Below, one piece after another: positions 18,567-27,861 of a stretch of DNA of 64,000 nt. The position numbers and the translations under genes are program-made. The DNA is taken from assembly GCA_964520425.1 (NCBI GenBank), contig CAZFMX010000001.1, forward strand, positions 61,911 through 125,910. The letters run 5' to 3'. Numbering within the stretch: the first letter of the stretch is position 1; each line of letters begins with the position of its first letter. This DNA comes from JAFGFY01 sp964520425 (GTDB lineage: Bacteria > Desulfobacterota > DSM-4660 > Desulfatiglandales > HGW-15). The notes beneath the pieces are model-generated. The model ran no database searches. It was not told the DNA's origin and worked only from the letters and a program-made list of their open reading frames with translations.

Positions 18567-19415
18567 TCAAGTTTTCCCAACAAACATGTCCTCGAGTCTC
18601 TCGAAACTCACCCGGCCCAGCTTTCCGGCTCGTAATTCGCGTAGAAAGATCTCTGAGGACCTTTGAACATCGATTCCTCCACCACTGATCAAGCAACCGC
18701 GCCGGCGACCGATTTCCTCGATGGTTTCGCTGGCGGTCTTGGGCATTGTTTTGAACTTGTAACGGCGCATGACTTGTTCCGGATACCGAATGGCCATAAA
18801 TTCCGCTGCAAACAGGGCCAGATCAACATCATCGACGGCCTTGTCTCCTATGGCGCCGCTGACCGCCAACCGATAGGCCCCGTTCTGGTCGTCCAGACGC
18901 GGCCAGAGAAGACCAGGTGTATCGGATAGGAGAATATGGTTATGGAGATCAATCTGTTGTGGACAAGTGGTCAAAGCGGGTCTATTTCCAACCCGGGCAA
19001 CGCGTTTTCCTGCCAGTGTGTTGATCAGGGTCGATTTTCCGACATTGGGAATGCCGACCACCATAGTACGTACAGGCTTTCCCGGCTTGCCGCGACGGGG
19101 TGCCAGGTTTCGGCAAAGTCTGGGGATACGCGCCACACTAAGGGGTTCTTTGGCTTCCAATGGCAAGGCGCGAATCCCGTCCTCCTTTTCAAAATGAACT
19201 ACCCATTCTTGGGTCACATCGGGATCGGCCAAATCGTTTTTGTTCAGGACTTTGATACAGGGCTTGTCCCGATTCAACTCTCTTAGAACCGGATTGGCGC
19301 TGCCCATCGGCAGACGAGCGTCAAGGACCTCGATGACGACATCAATTCTCGGCAGCATTTCACCAATCTGTCGACGCGCCCTTTTCATATGTCCTGGATA
19401 CCAATTGATTTTCAT
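18567..19415 (-). CDS. rbgA: Ribosome biogenesis GTPase RbgA/YlqF
   Basis: 282 residues with circularly permuted GTPase motifs: G4 LNKNDLAD (about 57-64) comes before G1 GIPNVGKSTLIN (about 121-132) and G3 DTPG (about 164). MKINWYPGHMKRARRQ at the N-terminus is the family hallmark. It takes part in late assembly of the 50S subunit. The length is typical. No operon partner is seen. Confidence 0.93.
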   Translation of the reverse strand: MKINWYPGHMKRARRQIGEMLPRIDVVIEVLDARLPMGSANPVLRELNRDKPCIKVLNKNDLADPDVTQEWVVHFEKEDGIRALPLEAKEPLSVARIPRLCRNLAPRRGKPGKPVRTMVVGIPNVGKSTLINTLAGKRVARVGNRPALTTCPQQIDLHNHILLSDTPGLLWPRLDDQNGAYRLAVSGAIGDKAVDDVDLALFAAEFMAIRYPEQVMRRYKFKTMPKTASETIEEIGRRRGCLISGGGIDVQRSSEIFLRELRAGKLGRVSFERLEDMFVGKT

Positions 19416-19782
19416 CTCTTTTTCGCTTTCTCAAAATGAGTTCATCCCATCCGAAAACCCGATAAAAGCTTTTATCCTTCCTGTTTGGATTAGTCAACCG
19501 GAAGCCTTCTCCCTGATCCTACATCGAGGCGTCATCTGCCACAATTTCAATCCACACAGAGAACAGTAAAAACTGAGAAGCAAGAGGAGATTTCACATAC
19601 TATGACGATACTCAAGTATTTGACCGAAGCAGGATATCATATACTATGATCCAAGGGTAAAAATATGCCACCTATTCCATGATTCAAGTGATTAAGGATA
19701 ATGACAAATCATCTTGATTTCTGTATTTTATTATGAGTATGTCTTATTCGTTGTTCGCAACGCATCATAGAGGAGAGGAAAG
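19416..19782. other. Intergenic region between divergent genes
   Basis: About 370 bp separating rbgA from the flavodoxin-like gene. AT-rich near 19590-19740 and presumably promoter-bearing. I see no RNA gene, repeat or plausible coding frame. Confidence 0.4.
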
Positions 19783-20349
19783 ATGACTACGATTATTGGT
19801 ATATCAGGCAGCCTGAGAAAAGGTTCCTACAATGCGGGCCTGCTCCGTGCCGCGGTGGAGGCGGCGCCAGAGGGTTGTATGGTGGATGTGGTATCCATCA
19901 GAGGGATTCCCTTTTATGATGGAGATGTAGAGGAGAATGAAGGTATTCCGGAGGTCGTCGAGGAAATTAAGGGCCGCATCGAGAAGGCGGACGCTTTGCT
20001 GCTGGTCACTCCTGAGTACAACAACTCCATTCCAGGCGTCTTCAAGAACGCTATTGATTGGCTCTCCAGACCACCTCAAGATCGAGCCAGAGTATTTGGA
20101 GAAAAACCCGTAGGTCTCATGGGCGCGGGTCTTGGTTTTTATGGGACCATTAATGCCCAAACTGCCTGGCTGCCCGTCTTTAGAGTCCTCAACATGCGGG
20201 TCTGGTTTGGAAAGCAGGTATACGTGGGCGGAGCCATGAACCTTTTTGACGAATCAGGGAATCTGTTGGATGAGAACACGAGAAAGCGTGTGACATCCTA
20301 TATGACGGCTTTTGCAGAACATGTGGCCACCCAGAAGCGCCACGGTTAG
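19783..20349 (+). CDS. NADPH-dependent FMN reductase family protein
   Basis: 188 residues with a flavodoxin-like fold. GISGSLRKGSYNAGLLRAA at the N-terminus binds the FMN phosphate, and TPEYNNSIPGVFKNAIDWLSR is the family signature around the flavin ring. It probably reduces quinones, chromate or azo compounds with NAD(P)H in the cytoplasm; the physiological substrate cannot be told. AGGAGAGGAAAG precedes the ATG. Confidence 0.9.
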   Translation: MTTIIGISGSLRKGSYNAGLLRAAVEAAPEGCMVDVVSIRGIPFYDGDVEENEGIPEVVEEIKGRIEKADALLLVTPEYNNSIPGVFKNAIDWLSRPPQDRARVFGEKPVGLMGAGLGFYGTINAQTAWLPVFRVLNMRVWFGKQVYVGGAMNLFDESGNLLDENTRKRVTSYMTAFAEHVATQKRHG

Positions 20350-20472
20350 GAGCGTTTTTATGCCGTCTGCGTCGATCAATAGAAGAGGTTGATCTCTGCG
20401 AGATGCCATGTGATGTCCCTCTGAGGAGTCACCTGCCTCTGGCAGGTCCACCCGCGAGAGACTTGTAAACCT

Positions 20473-20808
20473 TTATACTCTCTTACTATCCTTCTTATGG
20501 TAGAGGTCAAAAAAGATTACACTCTGATCAGGGAGAGACTCACAATGTTCGCAAGCAGATTCCAACCGTCTGTTTTCCTTTTTGCATAACTCACACCAGT
20601 CATAGATCAACCGATAGTCCTTGCGACCCACGTATTTCTTCAGTTTACCGTGATATTGGCCATGCATCTTACCGTCGGCATCGCCAGGATTGACAAGCAA
20701 CCGGTCTATGACTCGCAGAATTCGGGTATAACCCTTTGGATCGGTTTTTCTAATATCATCCAGTTTACCCACAAAGGCCTCGGAGGGCTTGTAAAGGTAT
20801 TTCTCCAT
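20473..20808 (-). CDS. RelE/ParE-like toxin with an inserted CxxC zinc-ribbon-like segment
   Basis: 111 residues. The RelE-type core is visible as HGKLKKYVGRKDYRLIYDW followed by SVIFFDLYHKKD, the usual last two strands of an mRNA-interferase fold. Between them is an insertion, CELC..ACEHC, with two CxxC pairs about 12 residues apart, which could hold zinc. No antitoxin reading frame is visible on either side, so the gene looks orphaned. RNase activity is not assured. Confidence 0.65.
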   Translation of the reverse strand: MEKYLYKPSEAFVGKLDDIRKTDPKGYTRILRVIDRLLVNPGDADGKMHGQYHGKLKKYVGRKDYRLIYDWCELCKKENRRLESACEHCESLPDQSVIFFDLYHKKDSKRV

Positions 20809-21072
20809 AAAGTTTTCCTGTCATTATGGGCCCGATTGAGTTAAAAATTCATAGGGCTTCTTACATCACGTGGATGTTGACACAAAATGAATAGGTGATC
20901 CACTAAAATGTGTATGGAGCGGCAACTAAAAGGAATGACGGATCGTTGAGTCTTCCATGGACAATTCAATTTTCCTCAAACGATAAGAAGGTGCTTCAAA
21001 TCAAATGAAACGTAGATGAGATGGAACACGCCTCTACCGCTGCCATGTGTTGACGAGAAGAAGGAGAGTGAT

Positions 21073-21564
21073 ATGAACATCTTCGTCCTGGACTATGATA
21101 TAAGAAAGTGCGCGAGGTATCACGCGGATCAACACGTGGTTAAAATGATCCTTGAAGGGACTCAAATGCTCTGTACTGTTCTGAATGAAAATGGCGTAAA
21201 AACACCCTACAAATCAACCCACTTGAATCACCCCTGCACCCTCTGGGTTGCGCATTCTCTTTCAAATTGGATATGGCTGCGCAAACTTACGCTGCAGTTA
21301 AATGAGGAGTTCTTGTTTCGATATCAAAGGCTTATGGACCATCAATCGGTGATCGTTGCTCGTGAACTCTTACCCCCACCCATTGCCGATATAGGTCTCA
21401 CCGAATTTGTTCAGGCCATGCCCGATGCCTACAAGGTGCCGGGCGCGCCTGTTGAAGCCTATCGAAAATTCTATGTGGGTGAGAAGCGGCACTTTGTGAA
21501 ATGGACAAGACGAAGGCCTCCGAAGTGGTTCATAGAAGGGGTCAAAGCACTGGAAAGAAAATGA
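21073..21564 (+). CDS. Conserved protein resembling phage-type pyrimidine-dimer glycosylase relatives
   Basis: 163 residues. The start at 21073 follows GAAGGAGAG; an open frame extends upstream to 21016. The sequence opens NIFVLDYDIRKCARYHADQHVVKMILE and ends YVGEKRHFVKWTRRRPPKWF, a pattern I recall from a conserved family shared by bacteria and large phages. Its activity is unproven and the glycosylase label is loose. It lies 15 nt ahead of the TspO-like gene and may form an operon with it. Confidence 0.6.
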   Translation: MNIFVLDYDIRKCARYHADQHVVKMILEGTQMLCTVLNENGVKTPYKSTHLNHPCTLWVAHSLSNWIWLRKLTLQLNEEFLFRYQRLMDHQSVIVARELLPPPIADIGLTEFVQAMPDAYKVPGAPVEAYRKFYVGEKRHFVKWTRRRPPKWFIEGVKALERK

Positions 21565-21579
21565 CAGTAGGAGATCTCT

Positions 21580-21969
21580 ATGAACGCTTGGTATGAAGGA
21601 ATGAAAAAACCTCCACTGACTCCACCCAACTGGTTATTTGGTCCTGTTTGGACCATGATCTATCTCATGATCGCTTCTTCCCTCTATTTGTATTTGCGGA
21701 CCAAGTCCAAACATCACCCCGAAACGACAGTAACTCTACTCGTTATTCATTTGATCAGCAATTTTATATGGACAGCTCTATTCTTTAGTCTTCAATCCCC
21801 TCTTCTCGCATTGTTTGATATCTTTGTTCTGGACCTGTCGTTGGCGGCAATCATCTTCCTTTTCCGAAAGACAAACAAAATCGCAGCCGCCCTTCTTCTC
21901 CCTTATGGGCTGTGGGTAGGATTCGCGACTTACTTGAATATGGGATTTTTCCTATTGAATAGGACGTAA
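21580..21969 (+). CDS. tspO: TspO/MBR-family membrane protein (short form)
   Basis: 129 residues, about 25 shorter than usual TspO because the first transmembrane helix is missing or reduced. PPLTPPNWLFGPVWTMIYLM and LPYGLWVGFATYLNMGF are the family motifs in helix 2 and helix 5. Four hydrophobic helices remain. TspO proteins bind porphyrins and cholesterol-like ligands. AGTAGGAG precedes the ATG. Confidence 0.85.
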   Translation: MNAWYEGMKKPPLTPPNWLFGPVWTMIYLMIASSLYLYLRTKSKHHPETTVTLLVIHLISNFIWTALFFSLQSPLLALFDIFVLDLSLAAIIFLFRKTNKIAAALLLPYGLWVGFATYLNMGFFLLNRT

Positions 21970-22059
21970 ATCATTTCTGAGAACTAAAGATAGGACCATC
22001 TCTAGGAAATAGTGCAACAGCATTCTTGAATATCAGTATCATATGAAGGAGTTTTGATA

Positions 22060-23010
22060 ATGGAAACCCTCATAAAAATCGGTATCAGTCGATGTCTGCT
22101 TGGCGATAGAGTTCGTTATGACGGGGGCCACAAGAAAGATCCCTTCCTGACAGATACTCTTTCGATGTATGTGGACTATATTCCTGTCTGCCCCGAGGTC
22201 GAGGCCGGCTTTCCCATACCTCGCGAAGCATTCCGGTTGGTGGGAGATTCGGAAAATCCTGTCATGATCACTTCAAAGACCAGAAAGGATGTCACGAATG
22301 TCATGAAAAAATGGGCTCAAAAGCGGGTCAGAGAACTTGAAAAAGAGTCCCTTTGCGGTTTTATTTTTAAAAAGGACTCTCCCAGTAGCGGCATGGAAAG
22401 GGTTAAGGTCTACAATGATAAAGGCATGGCGTATAAAAAAGGAGTCGGCATATTCGCCGGAATCTTCATGAACCATTTCCCTCTTGTCCCTGTTGAAGAG
22501 GAGGGAAGACTCCACGATCCGATATTGCGGGAGAATTTTATAGAAAGGATCTTCTCTCTCAAGAGTTGGAGGGAGACTTTGAGTCTGAGAAAGAGTATGG
22601 TCAATATGATAGACTTTCACACTCGACATAAACTTCTGATCATGGCTCACAGTGTGAAGCATTACGAGCTGATGGGCCGCCTTGTCGCCGTTGGTAAAAA
22701 ACGTCTGTTATCCGAAGTATATCATGAATACGAAGCATTATTGATGGAATCTCTTAAACTCAAGGCTACCGTGAAAAAGAATACCAATGTCCTGCAACAT
22801 ATGATGGGATATTTCAAAAGAGACCTTTCCACACACGAAAAAAAAGAATTGAATGACATCATTGATCAGTACCGCAGGGAGTATATTCCATTAGTCGTAC
22901 CAATCACGCTGATTAATCACTATGTGAACAAATATAGGCAGGAATACCTTCGCAAACAGGTTTACCTGAACCCCCATCCCATCGCTCTAAAACTCAGAAA
23001 CCATTCATGA
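22060..23010 (+). CDS. DUF523-DUF1722 fusion protein
   Basis: 316 residues. The N-terminal DUF523 domain shows GISRCLLGDRVRYDGGHK and PVCPEVEAGFPIPREA; the C-terminal DUF1722 (YbgA-type) domain shows FHTRHKLLIMAHS and a helical bundle to the end. Cysteines in DUF523 (CLLG, CPEV) suggest metal binding. The function of this widespread fusion is not established. The start is ATG 22060 behind GAAGGAG. Its 3' end overlaps the convergent methyltransferase gene by 6 bp. Confidence 0.85.
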   Translation: METLIKIGISRCLLGDRVRYDGGHKKDPFLTDTLSMYVDYIPVCPEVEAGFPIPREAFRLVGDSENPVMITSKTRKDVTNVMKKWAQKRVRELEKESLCGFIFKKDSPSSGMERVKVYNDKGMAYKKGVGIFAGIFMNHFPLVPVEEEGRLHDPILRENFIERIFSLKSWRETLSLRKSMVNMIDFHTRHKLLIMAHSVKHYELMGRLVAVGKKRLLSEVYHEYEALLMESLKLKATVKKNTNVLQHMMGYFKRDLSTHEKKELNDIIDQYRREYIPLVVPITLINHYVNKYRQEYLRKQVYLNPHPIALKLRNHS

Positions 23011-24066
23011 CTGTTCCTGAATAATTCCATCTCTCAAGGACTTTGAAGATGGCACTGGTATGGGTGAACAGTAGTCTTTTTCAGGGTTATACATAAGTCT
23101 GTATGAAACCCCTCTGATCCCTTCTTTATTCATATGATCCCAACCCCTTACATAATACCGGCAGCTGTCGTTAAAACATATATACATAAAATCATTATCC
23201 CAAGTGCACGAAAAAGGATTATCAGGAACAGCCCATTTTTTCATTTTTTCTCCACAATAGGGACATTTCAGGGTTTCTTTTACTCTCTTCTTTTTTCTTT
23301 CAACTTCTTCAGGTATCAACGCATCAACATACTCATTTATAATCGCAGGCCTTTTCACCCTTAAAAAATTCCTCCCTTTTTTATCGGAATAAACGGCATA
23401 AATAGGATCACTGGGCAAACCGGTTTCCGCGTACTTATCGTCTTTTGGACGGGGTCTTCCCTTTGACACAAAAACTGATGGGTTTTCAAAGATCCCAGCC
23501 TCATCAAAAAACTCCTGAACCAGAATCACTCTTTCGTCTTCACTTGATTCCCGCCAAACCTTTACAGCCTTTTCAGGGAACATTCTATTGGAAAAGATCA
23601 CAAGAAAAAGTCCACCCGGTTTTAAGACTCTTCCAACTTCCCTAAAGAGATCTATGGGGCGTGTTATATAATCAATTGATACAGTATTTAAAACAATATC
23701 GAAGTATTCGGACTGAAAAGGAAGGTGAAATTCATGATTGATATCATGCAAAACCCATTCTGTGAGGTCTTTATTTCTCTCAAGCTCGTTCCTGTTAAGC
23801 CCGAGACCGACGACCTTGGCAGGAGTCAGAGTTCCGGGAATGTGTGAATTCCACCCTGCCATTAGATCCAAAATAACAGGTTCTTCTTCGATTACTAATG
23901 AACCGATGATTTTTTCAACAGTTGATAAAGCGAGCGAATCAAGGTGATTCACAAATCTGTCTAGGGAATAAAATATCATATCATCCTCCTCGTTTTCTCG
24001 CGTAAAAGCATCTTTGCGATGGATCGGATTGATATTCCTGTATATTCTTTTTTCTTGAGTATCCAT
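23005..24066 (-). CDS. Class I SAM-dependent methyltransferase with C-terminal zinc-ribbon-like segment
   Basis: 353 residues. The central Rossmann-type domain includes VILDLMAGWNSHIP (motif I, altered from the usual GxGxG), FDIVLNTVSIDYITRPID (motif IV) and EVGRVLKPGGLFLVIFSN (post-IV). The C-terminus carries LKCPYCGEKMKKW and CFNDSCRYYV, two CxxC-type pairs that suggest a zinc ribbon. AAGGAGG precedes the chosen ATG at 24066. The substrate is unknown. Confidence 0.8.
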   Translation of the reverse strand: MDTQEKRIYRNINPIHRKDAFTRENEEDDMIFYSLDRFVNHLDSLALSTVEKIIGSLVIEEEPVILDLMAGWNSHIPGTLTPAKVVGLGLNRNELERNKDLTEWVLHDINHEFHLPFQSEYFDIVLNTVSIDYITRPIDLFREVGRVLKPGGLFLVIFSNRMFPEKAVKVWRESSEDERVILVQEFFDEAGIFENPSVFVSKGRPRPKDDKYAETGLPSDPIYAVYSDKKGRNFLRVKRPAIINEYVDALIPEEVERKKKRVKETLKCPYCGEKMKKWAVPDNPFSCTWDNDFMYICFNDSCRYYVRGWDHMNKEGIRGVSYRLMYNPEKDYCSPIPVPSSKSLRDGIIQEQS

Positions 24067-24316
24067 TTTCGCCTCCTTAATCGATGACAAAAAAGCCAGG
24101 ATAAGATGATGATCTCAACCCGGCTCGTTGCCCCAGTCAATTGGGCAGGTTGTTTTGTTGCATTGTTTTAATAAAAAACTAAGAATTATAAGATGGTTGT
24201 CAACAATAGAGTTGTTGAAATTCACTTAATGAGACTTAAATTGTAAACATTCGATGAACTGCAGATACGATATGACTCATTATGATGAGAATATGTTCGA
24301 GATAGGAGGATTCAAG

Positions 24317-24703
24317 ATGGACCTCAAAGCATACTTTGAAAATCATGAAGGCAAAGGCATCCTGGCTACATCAGACGATGCCGGTAAGGTTGATCTAGCC
24401 CTTTTTTCCAGGCCGCACGTGATGGATCCTGAGACCATCGCTTTTATCATGGCGGATCGCCTGACCCATCATAATCTGACTCTGAATGCAGGGGCGGCCT
24501 ATATGTTTATGGAAAAAGGCGAAGGTTATAGAGGGGTGAGGCTTTTTTTGACCAAGATTCGTGAAGAACAGGACACAGATCTCCTTTATTCTCTGAGGAG
24601 TAAGAAATACCCCTCTGAAAAAGAGGAAGGAAAGACACGTTTTCTTGTTTTCTTCAGGGTTGAAAAGGTACTATCGCTTATCGGGGCAGGAGAGGATGAA
24701 TAA
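24317..24703 (+). CDS. Pyridoxamine 5'-phosphate oxidase-family flavoprotein
   Basis: 128 residues. MDLKAYFENHEGKGILAT and DPETIAFIMADRLTHHNLTLN followed by AAYMFMEKGEGYRGVRLFL follow the split-barrel FMN-binding fold of PNPOx-like proteins. It lacks the residues that define true PdxH, so it is probably a flavin or F420-type reductase or a binding protein. AGGAGG is placed ideally before ATG 24317; an open frame reaches upstream to 24254. Confidence 0.75.
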   Translation: MDLKAYFENHEGKGILATSDDAGKVDLALFSRPHVMDPETIAFIMADRLTHHNLTLNAGAAYMFMEKGEGYRGVRLFLTKIREEQDTDLLYSLRSKKYPSEKEEGKTRFLVFFRVEKVLSLIGAGEDE

Positions 24704-24970
24704 TGCGTTGAAATGTCCTCGAGTCTTCTTAACCCACGATTTCTCATAGAAAGACTATGGTACCCAAGGAGGGCTGTTCTAGCCAAAGAAGCCTGCCATT
24801 CAGTAAAAATTAAGGAAATAAACTCTTCAAATCAAGATCAGGCAGATCGTGGTCCAGCTTGTTCAGCAGGTGGCACTATCAGTAGAACAAGTACCGATAA
24901 GAGATTCGATATCACTCTAGCTCGGGTTGAGAAGAAAGGCTTGTATTGAGGGAGTGTGGTCGAAAGCACC

Positions 24971-25846
24971 TTAGTCATAAAAAACTTCGGATTCACCCAC
25001 CTCTGCGACCCGATCCTCAAGGAGTTTGATGAGTAATTCACGTCTCACAAAGAATGCGTCCACTTCTGCTTCACTCAGAAGGGACACCAGGGCTTCTCTC
25101 ACTAATCCTTCGTCCATCTGCTTGAGGGCATTGTAGAGGTTCCTGGAGCATCGGGACACCTTTTCGGGCGTCGGGAGAGACTCATCCATGGCAAAGGAAC
25201 GGGTGTGGTCGATAAACCAAAGGTTCCAATCTTTGTCAATGAGGATGTTGTTCTGATTTCGGTCAATATTGTTGATGAGGTTATCAAAGACCCGCATGTC
25301 GTGGGATTGCCGGTTCCAACTGGTGGCATCAGGGGGATCTGTACCCTTCCTTCTTCGGTCCACCTCTTTGGTGGTATTTTCCATCCAGAGCTGCACGGAC
25401 CCTGACCTACCCTCAACCTCTCGATAGACTGTGGGCGGGATGTTGTTTAGACCGAGGATCTCGTTGATCTTGTATGCCGCCAGCTCGCTTTCATAGCTGT
25501 CACGAAAGTGCCTGTTTTGTCCGCCAAATGATGCTGAGTTGAAGTCCGGACGCTTAACCACGTTTTCCCAACGAAAAATACTGTTCACCCAGACTCCGTC
25601 TTTGTCCAACACGACTTTCTTGTACTTGTTAAGACCGTCCCTATGCGTTTTTGATCGGGCCACCTCGGAATCGGTTAGAAACTTCTCCGCGTCTTTAAAA
25701 CTCTCGAAGGGCAAAGGATCACCGGTAGGACCGACCCATGTATAATCATCTGCTGGTCGCGCGATTACGGAAGATGATATGGCATGACCGGGCAGAAGCG
25801 TGTAAAGTAACATGAGTCCGCATATTATAATGATGTTCTTTTTCAT
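24971..25846 (-). CDS. Exported kinase-fold protein (HipA/PI4K/Fam20-like)
   Basis: 291 residues with a Sec signal peptide (about 1-24, ending GHAISSS). The mature part has features of an atypical protein- or lipid-kinase fold: a helix with SYESELAAYKINEIL, then a conserved-looking catalytic region FDNLINNIDRNQNNIL (candidate catalytic Asp195) and NLWFIDHTRSF (candidate metal-binding Asp213). This spacing resembles HipA, PI4K-like and Fam20-like kinases. A kinase outside the cytoplasm would be unusual because ATP is scarce there. A terminator-like hairpin and a strong promoter precede it. The substrate is unknown. Confidence 0.65.
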   Translation of the reverse strand: MKKNIIIICGLMLLYTLLPGHAISSSVIARPADDYTWVGPTGDPLPFESFKDAEKFLTDSEVARSKTHRDGLNKYKKVVLDKDGVWVNSIFRWENVVKRPDFNSASFGGQNRHFRDSYESELAAYKINEILGLNNIPPTVYREVEGRSGSVQLWMENTTKEVDRRRKGTDPPDATSWNRQSHDMRVFDNLINNIDRNQNNILIDKDWNLWFIDHTRSFAMDESLPTPEKVSRCSRNLYNALKQMDEGLVREALVSLLSEAEVDAFFVRRELLIKLLEDRVAEVGESEVFYD

Positions 25847-25961
25847 CTTATGAATACCTCCTTTGGACCTGACGAAAGCGAAAAAGGCTGCTTGGAGTAT
25901 CCAACACGGTAACTCTGCAGGAAATCCGGATTCGTTCCACGGCCATGATTAAGATAGACCT

Positions 25962-26002
25962 AAAAAAAAGACCCCACCTCTTAAAACAAGAAACGGGATC
26001 TC
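25962..26002 (-). terminator. Terminator-like hairpin in the leader of the kinase-fold gene
   Basis: On the minus strand AGATCCC pairs with GGGGTCT (7 bp, one G-U) around a 19-nt loop, followed by eight T. No minus-strand gene lies upstream, so it sits between the promoter at 26235-26263 and the coding region. That placement suggests transcription attenuation. Confidence 0.55.
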
Positions 26003-26234
26003 AATAGCCTCCCCACAGTCAAGTGTGAGAGAATGGGCACTCAGCGCGCCCTTTGAAGCCATGAATCATCTACTTAGCGACAAGCCTGGACATTCTCCCC
26101 GTCCCTTAGGTCGAGTCGAAAACTTTTTCATTTAAACTGCTGTTCAATCCTCTGGATTGAACCGGACCATTCTGTCTTCAAATGGTTCCATTGTCACATG
26201 ATACTAGATGGTAATCATTTCTTAAGATGAACTT

Positions 26235-26263
26235 ATTTTAGCAAAAACAACGAATTATGTCAA
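26235..26263 (-). promoter_or_regulatory. Sigma-70-type promoter for the kinase-fold gene
   Basis: On the minus strand TTGACA (26258-26263) and TAAAAT (26235-26240) are separated by exactly 17 bp. The spacer ends TTTTTGC, as in the similar promoter at 57862-57890. Confidence 0.6.
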
Positions 26264-26528
26264 TCTCTAGATTGATCAAAACTGCTCATACCTGGAGCCT
26301 CAATGACACGGTTTTCGCCAACAAGGATAAGCGTACTGAACACCATATGTAGTGGTTTCTTTTCCCTTGACATACATCCTCTTGGCCTCTTATACTCGCT
26401 TGAGTCTAATAATAGCATTCTGAGAGAAGCATGCGGGGCGTAAGCACCGACCGCCGAAAAAGAAACGATCAAGAATAATCAAATATAGGTACCCATACGA
26501 ACTGCCCTTCGGCCTGAGCGAGAGGAAA

Positions 26529-27188
26529 ATGAAAGACAAAGAGAAAAAGAGAATTATTGATGGAATCATCAAAATTAATAATGAACTCGTAACAGAGAGG
26601 ATCAACGAGATCTTCAGAACAAGACCGGAGTATTACCGGACCGAACTGGCCATGTTAGGATTTGAATGGATTGATGATCACCCGGATGAAGTGGAAGAGG
26701 AAAACAATGCCATTCCTGAGAACAAAGATCAAGAGCTTCTTGTCGCCTATTTTGATGGAGAGGTTGAGTTTTCGGATGAAGTAATGGAAGTCTTCCTAAG
26801 AGAGAAATGGAGCGACAAACCCAATTATGCATTGCTCCGTCGATACTTCAGACAAGGGAATGATCATTTGAAGATCCTCATCAACTACGGTCTTGAAATA
26901 GATCCGACCGACGATGGTTTTCTAAATGATCTTTCCCTGATTCATGAGTTTCATCCCATGCTTGGGGAGTTGATAGAACGCTACACTGAAGCATGCAGAA
27001 TTCAGGAAGACCTGGATTCCTTTAGTGAACTGGCTCAGGATTTCTTTTACAATACAACGCTTGATGGGTATGAGGCCTATAATGCCTTAAAAGAAATCTA
27101 TAGCTCAGACACTCCAAAAGGAAAGATCATCGACTCTCTCGTTTACATGGAAGAGGCTTTGAGTGGACAACCCTATGTAGAGCATTAG
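26529..27188 (+). CDS. Hypothetical acidic helical protein
   Basis: 219 residues, no signal peptide or transmembrane segment, rich in Glu, Asp and Leu and predicted mostly helical by inspection. GAGAGGAAA precedes the ATG. There is no cysteine pattern or familiar motif. A strong terminator follows about 320 bp downstream. I do not recognise a family. Confidence 0.65.
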   Translation: MKDKEKKRIIDGIIKINNELVTERINEIFRTRPEYYRTELAMLGFEWIDDHPDEVEEENNAIPENKDQELLVAYFDGEVEFSDEVMEVFLREKWSDKPNYALLRRYFRQGNDHLKILINYGLEIDPTDDGFLNDLSLIHEFHPMLGELIERYTEACRIQEDLDSFSELAQDFFYNTTLDGYEAYNALKEIYSSDTPKGKIIDSLVYMEEALSGQPYVEH

Positions 27189-27507
27189 CCTCTCGATATT
27201 GCGTGTTGAGGGCAAAGCAGCGTGAGTAGTACACCAAGTACCCACCAGAGGTTCAAAAAATTGAACATGAAATTGGTTAACAAATTAAAGTAGTTATAAG
27301 ACCTTGTGAATAAGCTACATTTTTCCGGTCAAAAGATTTGTACTTTAAAGATGAAGTAAAAAATAGGCCAGAAATCGTAATATCGAGGAATAGACAACAA
27401 TACCCAATAGTTACAATTTCTTATCAAAGCATGTTTGTTTTGGCAAGAATCATGCAGTAAATATAAATGCCTTATGTAAGTGGAAGAATTGCTTTTTCCT
27501 CCTTTCT

Positions 27508-27544
27508 AAAGAAACCAATCTCTAAAGAGGTTGGTTTCTTTTTT
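27508..27544 (+). terminator. Intrinsic terminator
   Basis: AAAGAAACCAATCTC pairs with GAGGTTGGTTTCTTT (15 bp, one G-U) around TAAA, followed by a T-run. It is bidirectional in appearance because of the matching A-run. Confidence 0.8.
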
Positions 27545-27596
27545 CGTCCTCTACTCTTCGGCAATCTCTATCAGACTTTGAAAATACACAGCCCGC

Positions 27597-27642
27597 CCCA
27601 TTAAATTACGCTTCGCGAACCCGAAGGGATTTAACGGGGCAA
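27597..27642. repeat. Palindromic intergenic sequence
   Basis: GCCCCATTAAATT is repeated as the near-inverse GGGATTTAACGGGGC around a small CTTCGCGAACCCGAAG arm. This folds as a two-stem structure of REP-like character. No second copy was found in the window. Confidence 0.4.
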
Positions 27643-27861
27643 GCGCATTCCCCGTTGCTTGTCCATCCTCCGTTGTCTTTTTTTATGCCGAGGTTTCCTT
27701 TGATGTTTGAACGGCTTTTGAAGCTGTCCAGATACTCAGCTTCCCAGACCGTCCGGTTTCCACGCTCATTTTCTGGTGGATTATGCGGCAGCCAAACCTA
27801 TACTAAAGGTGAGGCTTCCAAAAGAAGATGTGATTTTTTATCGATCTGAAGCTGAGCCCTT

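Larger units (their letters stand above)
25847..26528. other. Intergenic region between divergent genes, with promoter and leader
   Basis: About 680 bp holding the promoter and leader of the minus-strand kinase-like gene and presumably the promoter of the plus-strand gene at 26529. No plausible additional gene is seen. Confidence 0.5.
27189..27861. other. Intergenic region with terminator and palindrome
   Basis: About 670 bp. Apart from the terminator at 27508-27544 and the palindrome at 27597-27642, I see no gene. The short open frames near 27655-27958 lack ribosome binding sites and overlap the opposite gene. Confidence 0.5.
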
